A stretch of DNA of 64,000 nt, taken from assembly GCF_042680885.1 (NCBI RefSeq), contig NZ_JBHUEO010000121.1, forward strand, positions 62,001 through 126,000. Direction: 5' to 3'. The notes below the pieces were generated by a model. It was given only the letters and a program-made list of their open reading frames with translations, made no database searches and was not told the DNA's origin. Source of the DNA: Siminovitchia sediminis (GTDB lineage Bacteria > Bacillota > Bacilli > Bacillales > Bacillaceae_C). Of this stretch, positions 62,655 through 64,000 are shown in pieces. Every line of letters starts with the position of its first letter. The first letter of the stretch is position 1. The position numbers were made by a program, and so were the translations under genes.

Positions 62655-62695
62655 TATCGGGATGACAGGATTTGAACCTGCGACTCCTAGCACCC
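62655..62695. repeat. Right attachment site, tRNA 3' fragment
   Basis: 41 bases identical to 42413-42453. It forms the junction between the island and the next element, whose integrase lies 295 bases to the right. Confidence 0.8.
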
Positions 62696-62989
62696 TACGG
62701 TGAAAGATTGATTATTTTATAACAGTTTTGGTTGTGGAAACGTTGGTATATTAACAATTTCCAGATGTATATTTTATGTGTTTGATGGAATTGGGTTCAT
62801 ATGCAGAAGTTAAACCCTAAACCCCAAAAGAGTATTCGTTTTTCTTTTTTTCTTCTTTCCTGTTCAATTAAATTTAGTATAATATGTTTTGCGAAAAACA
62901 ACATGATTATTAATTTAACGTGTTCTGGCATATGTTGATTTATAATGAACACAAGTCTTTATTATTTCAATTTAAAAATACCCCAAGCG

Positions 62990-64000
62990 TTATAAAACCT
63001 TGGGGTTAAATAAATTATCCAATTTGTTTGCGGCACCCCGGTTAGCTTCTTTTAGGAAATGGCCGTAAGTGTTCATGGTCATCTGTATATCAGAGTGTCC
63101 TAAGCGCTCAGAGATTATCTTAGGATGCTCTCCTTGATTGATTAACAAAGTAGCAGCAGTATGCCGCAGATCGTGGAAACGAATTCGCTTGAAAGGGGGC
63201 TTATTCTCTTTTTCTAAATGCCCATTGATTCGGTCTAAAAACCTTCTCCACCAGGTACTAGGTACGCTTGGAAAATAAGGCTTGCCCATATTTGAAGAGA
63301 AAACAAAGAAATATTCTCCGCCTTCCCATAGTTCAGCCGCTTGAAGTCGTTCTTTTTTCTTGAAGAGGTGAAAATCCTTTAGCTCTTTAATTAAGAATTG
63401 AGGGGCCACTACAATTCTTTCTTTTCCGTTTTTAGGTGGGCCTAAAAAGAGCCCCTGTTCTTTAGTATAGGAAAGAGTCTGGTGTATGTGTATTTCATGG
63501 GTATCAAAATCAATATCATCCCATTGGAGGGCAAGTATCTCTCCACGGCGAAGTCCGACATTAATGGCTATTTTGACCATAAGGCGGTATTGCTGCTTTT
63601 CATCTTTCAATAGATCAATTAGTTGAAATACTTCGTCAGTCGTGTAAACATCATACTTTTTATATCTAACGATGGGCTTTTCGGCATTTTCTACTGGATT
63701 ATGTTTAACAAGCTGGTTTTTCTTTGCAAAGTTAAAAATGCTTCTTAACACGTTGTAATGCTTTTGGATATAAGAAGATGACAGGCCGCCTTCTTTTCCA
63801 TCATTACGGGTGGTTTCTAGGCTTTTCAGATAATCAGTTATATGGATGGGCATGACCTTATTCATTTGTCGGTTTTTAAAAACTGGTAGGATATGCCCAT
63901 TCAGCAAATGCTCATACATTTCAAGCGTTCCTGGAGACAATTTCCCTTCTGCATATTTGCTTTTCCATTCTTCAATAAATTGTCCAAACTTCATCTTAGT
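62990..64000 (-). CDS. Tyrosine recombinase/integrase (partial, runs off the window)
   Basis: At least 334 residues. SAM-like core-binding domain at the visible N terminus (FGQFIEEWKSKYAEGKLSPG) and a complete catalytic domain: Arg in GLRRGEILALQW, Lys in PKNGKERIVV, HDLRHTAATLL, LGHSD, and Tyr nucleophile in MTMNTYGHFL. The frame is still open at the window edge and the usual arm-binding N-terminal domain is not seen, so the true start probably lies outside. A CCCCAAG / CTTGGGG hairpin overlaps the 3' end. It serves the element to the right. Confidence 0.93.
   Translation of the reverse strand, partial: TKMKFGQFIEEWKSKYAEGKLSPGTLEMYEHLLNGHILPVFKNRQMNKVMPIHITDYLKSLETTRNDGKEGGLSSSYIQKHYNVLRSIFNFAKKNQLVKHNPVENAEKPIVRYKKYDVYTTDEVFQLIDLLKDEKQQYRLMVKIAINVGLRRGEILALQWDDIDFDTHEIHIHQTLSYTKEQGLFLGPPKNGKERIVVAPQFLIKELKDFHLFKKKERLQAAELWEGGEYFFVFSSNMGKPYFPSVPSTWWRRFLDRINGHLEKENKPPFKRIRFHDLRHTAATLLINQGEHPKIISERLGHSDIQMTMNTYGHFLKEANRGAANKLDNLFNPKVL

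Larger units (their letters stand above)
42413..62695. mobile_element. Integrated genomic island with catabolic and osmolyte-transport genes
   Basis: A 20.3-kb segment between two 41-bp identical tRNA-like direct repeats. At its left end, next to the repeat, is an integrase C-terminal remnant. To the right of the second repeat lies a related, nearly complete tyrosine recombinase, indicating a second element in tandem. By eye it is more AT-rich than the flanks, and it contains several decayed genes. Cargo: OpuC-type importer, BCCT carrier, flavin monooxygenase/reductase, dehydrogenases, amidohydrolase, tautomerase, ThDP enzyme and PucR-type regulator. Extent is inferred from the repeats. Confidence 0.75.

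Noticed and set aside
62696..62989. Second gene between the right repeat and the integrase
   Set aside because: Only AT-rich sequence similar to the flank of the left repeat; no open frame.

Overview
The window comes from a spore-forming low-to-mid GC Firmicute, almost certainly a member of the Bacillaceae. Markers are an alpha/beta-type SASP, a Spo0E-like and a Spo0M-like protein, the sigW-rsiW pair behind its own sigma-W promoter, the cdaA-cdaR-glmM operon, lutABC, Bacillus-type ribosome binding sites with many TTG starts, and a dense tRNA cluster. No rRNA is visible.

Region by region. 1-1100: six tRNAs (Val, Thr, Tyr, Gln, Lys, Ala) preceded by a possible Bacillaceae-1 RNA and closed by a terminator, with a group II intron 5' remnant directly behind the terminator. 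1190-9900: arginase, sigW/rsiW, c-di-AMP cyclase and its regulator, phosphoglucosamine mutase, a PadR/DUF1700/DUF4097 envelope module, and a SASP. 9900-23400: MFS exporter, lactate utilisation operon, a strictly 20-bp tandem array of 28 complete units, a NERD-domain protein, an M20 amidohydrolase, an alkyltransferase-like protein, an ABC exporter and an SsuABC/TauABC-type importer. 23400-25360: small envelope genes among three pairs of 16-bp palindromes with constant pair spacing. 25360-31000: a GntR-controlled ABC operon, MerR and MocR regulators. 31500-31860: a probable type I toxin-antitoxin locus. 32000-42000: hydrolase, AIM24-like protein, SEC-C/tetratricopeptide-like protein, DedA protein, a kinase, a manganese (yybP-ykoY) riboswitch in front of Spo0M-like and YkvA-like genes, and a c-di-GMP-I riboswitch in front of an EAL phosphodiesterase.

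42413-62695 is a 20-kb integrated island. It is bounded by 41-bp identical direct repeats that look like the 3' part of a tRNA gene. Each repeat is followed by integrase sequence: a remnant at the left copy, and a nearly complete tyrosine recombinase at the right copy that runs off the window and belongs to a second, tandem element. The island carries an OpuC-type four-gene ABC importer, a BCCT carrier, a luciferase-like flavin monooxygenase, an FMN reductase, two aldehyde dehydrogenases, a YtcJ-like amidohydrolase, a 4-oxalocrotonate tautomerase, a ThDP-dependent decarboxylase-like enzyme and a GAF/PucR regulator. This combination resembles the ring-opening pathways for trigonelline and pyridine, but with betaine-type transporters. 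I propose a catabolic island for an N-methylated heterocyclic betaine or similar osmolyte; the substrate is inference. A decayed earlier copy of part of the module lies at its left end, and a conserved inverted repeat marks likely operator sites in front of the live copy, the dead copy and the BCCT gene.
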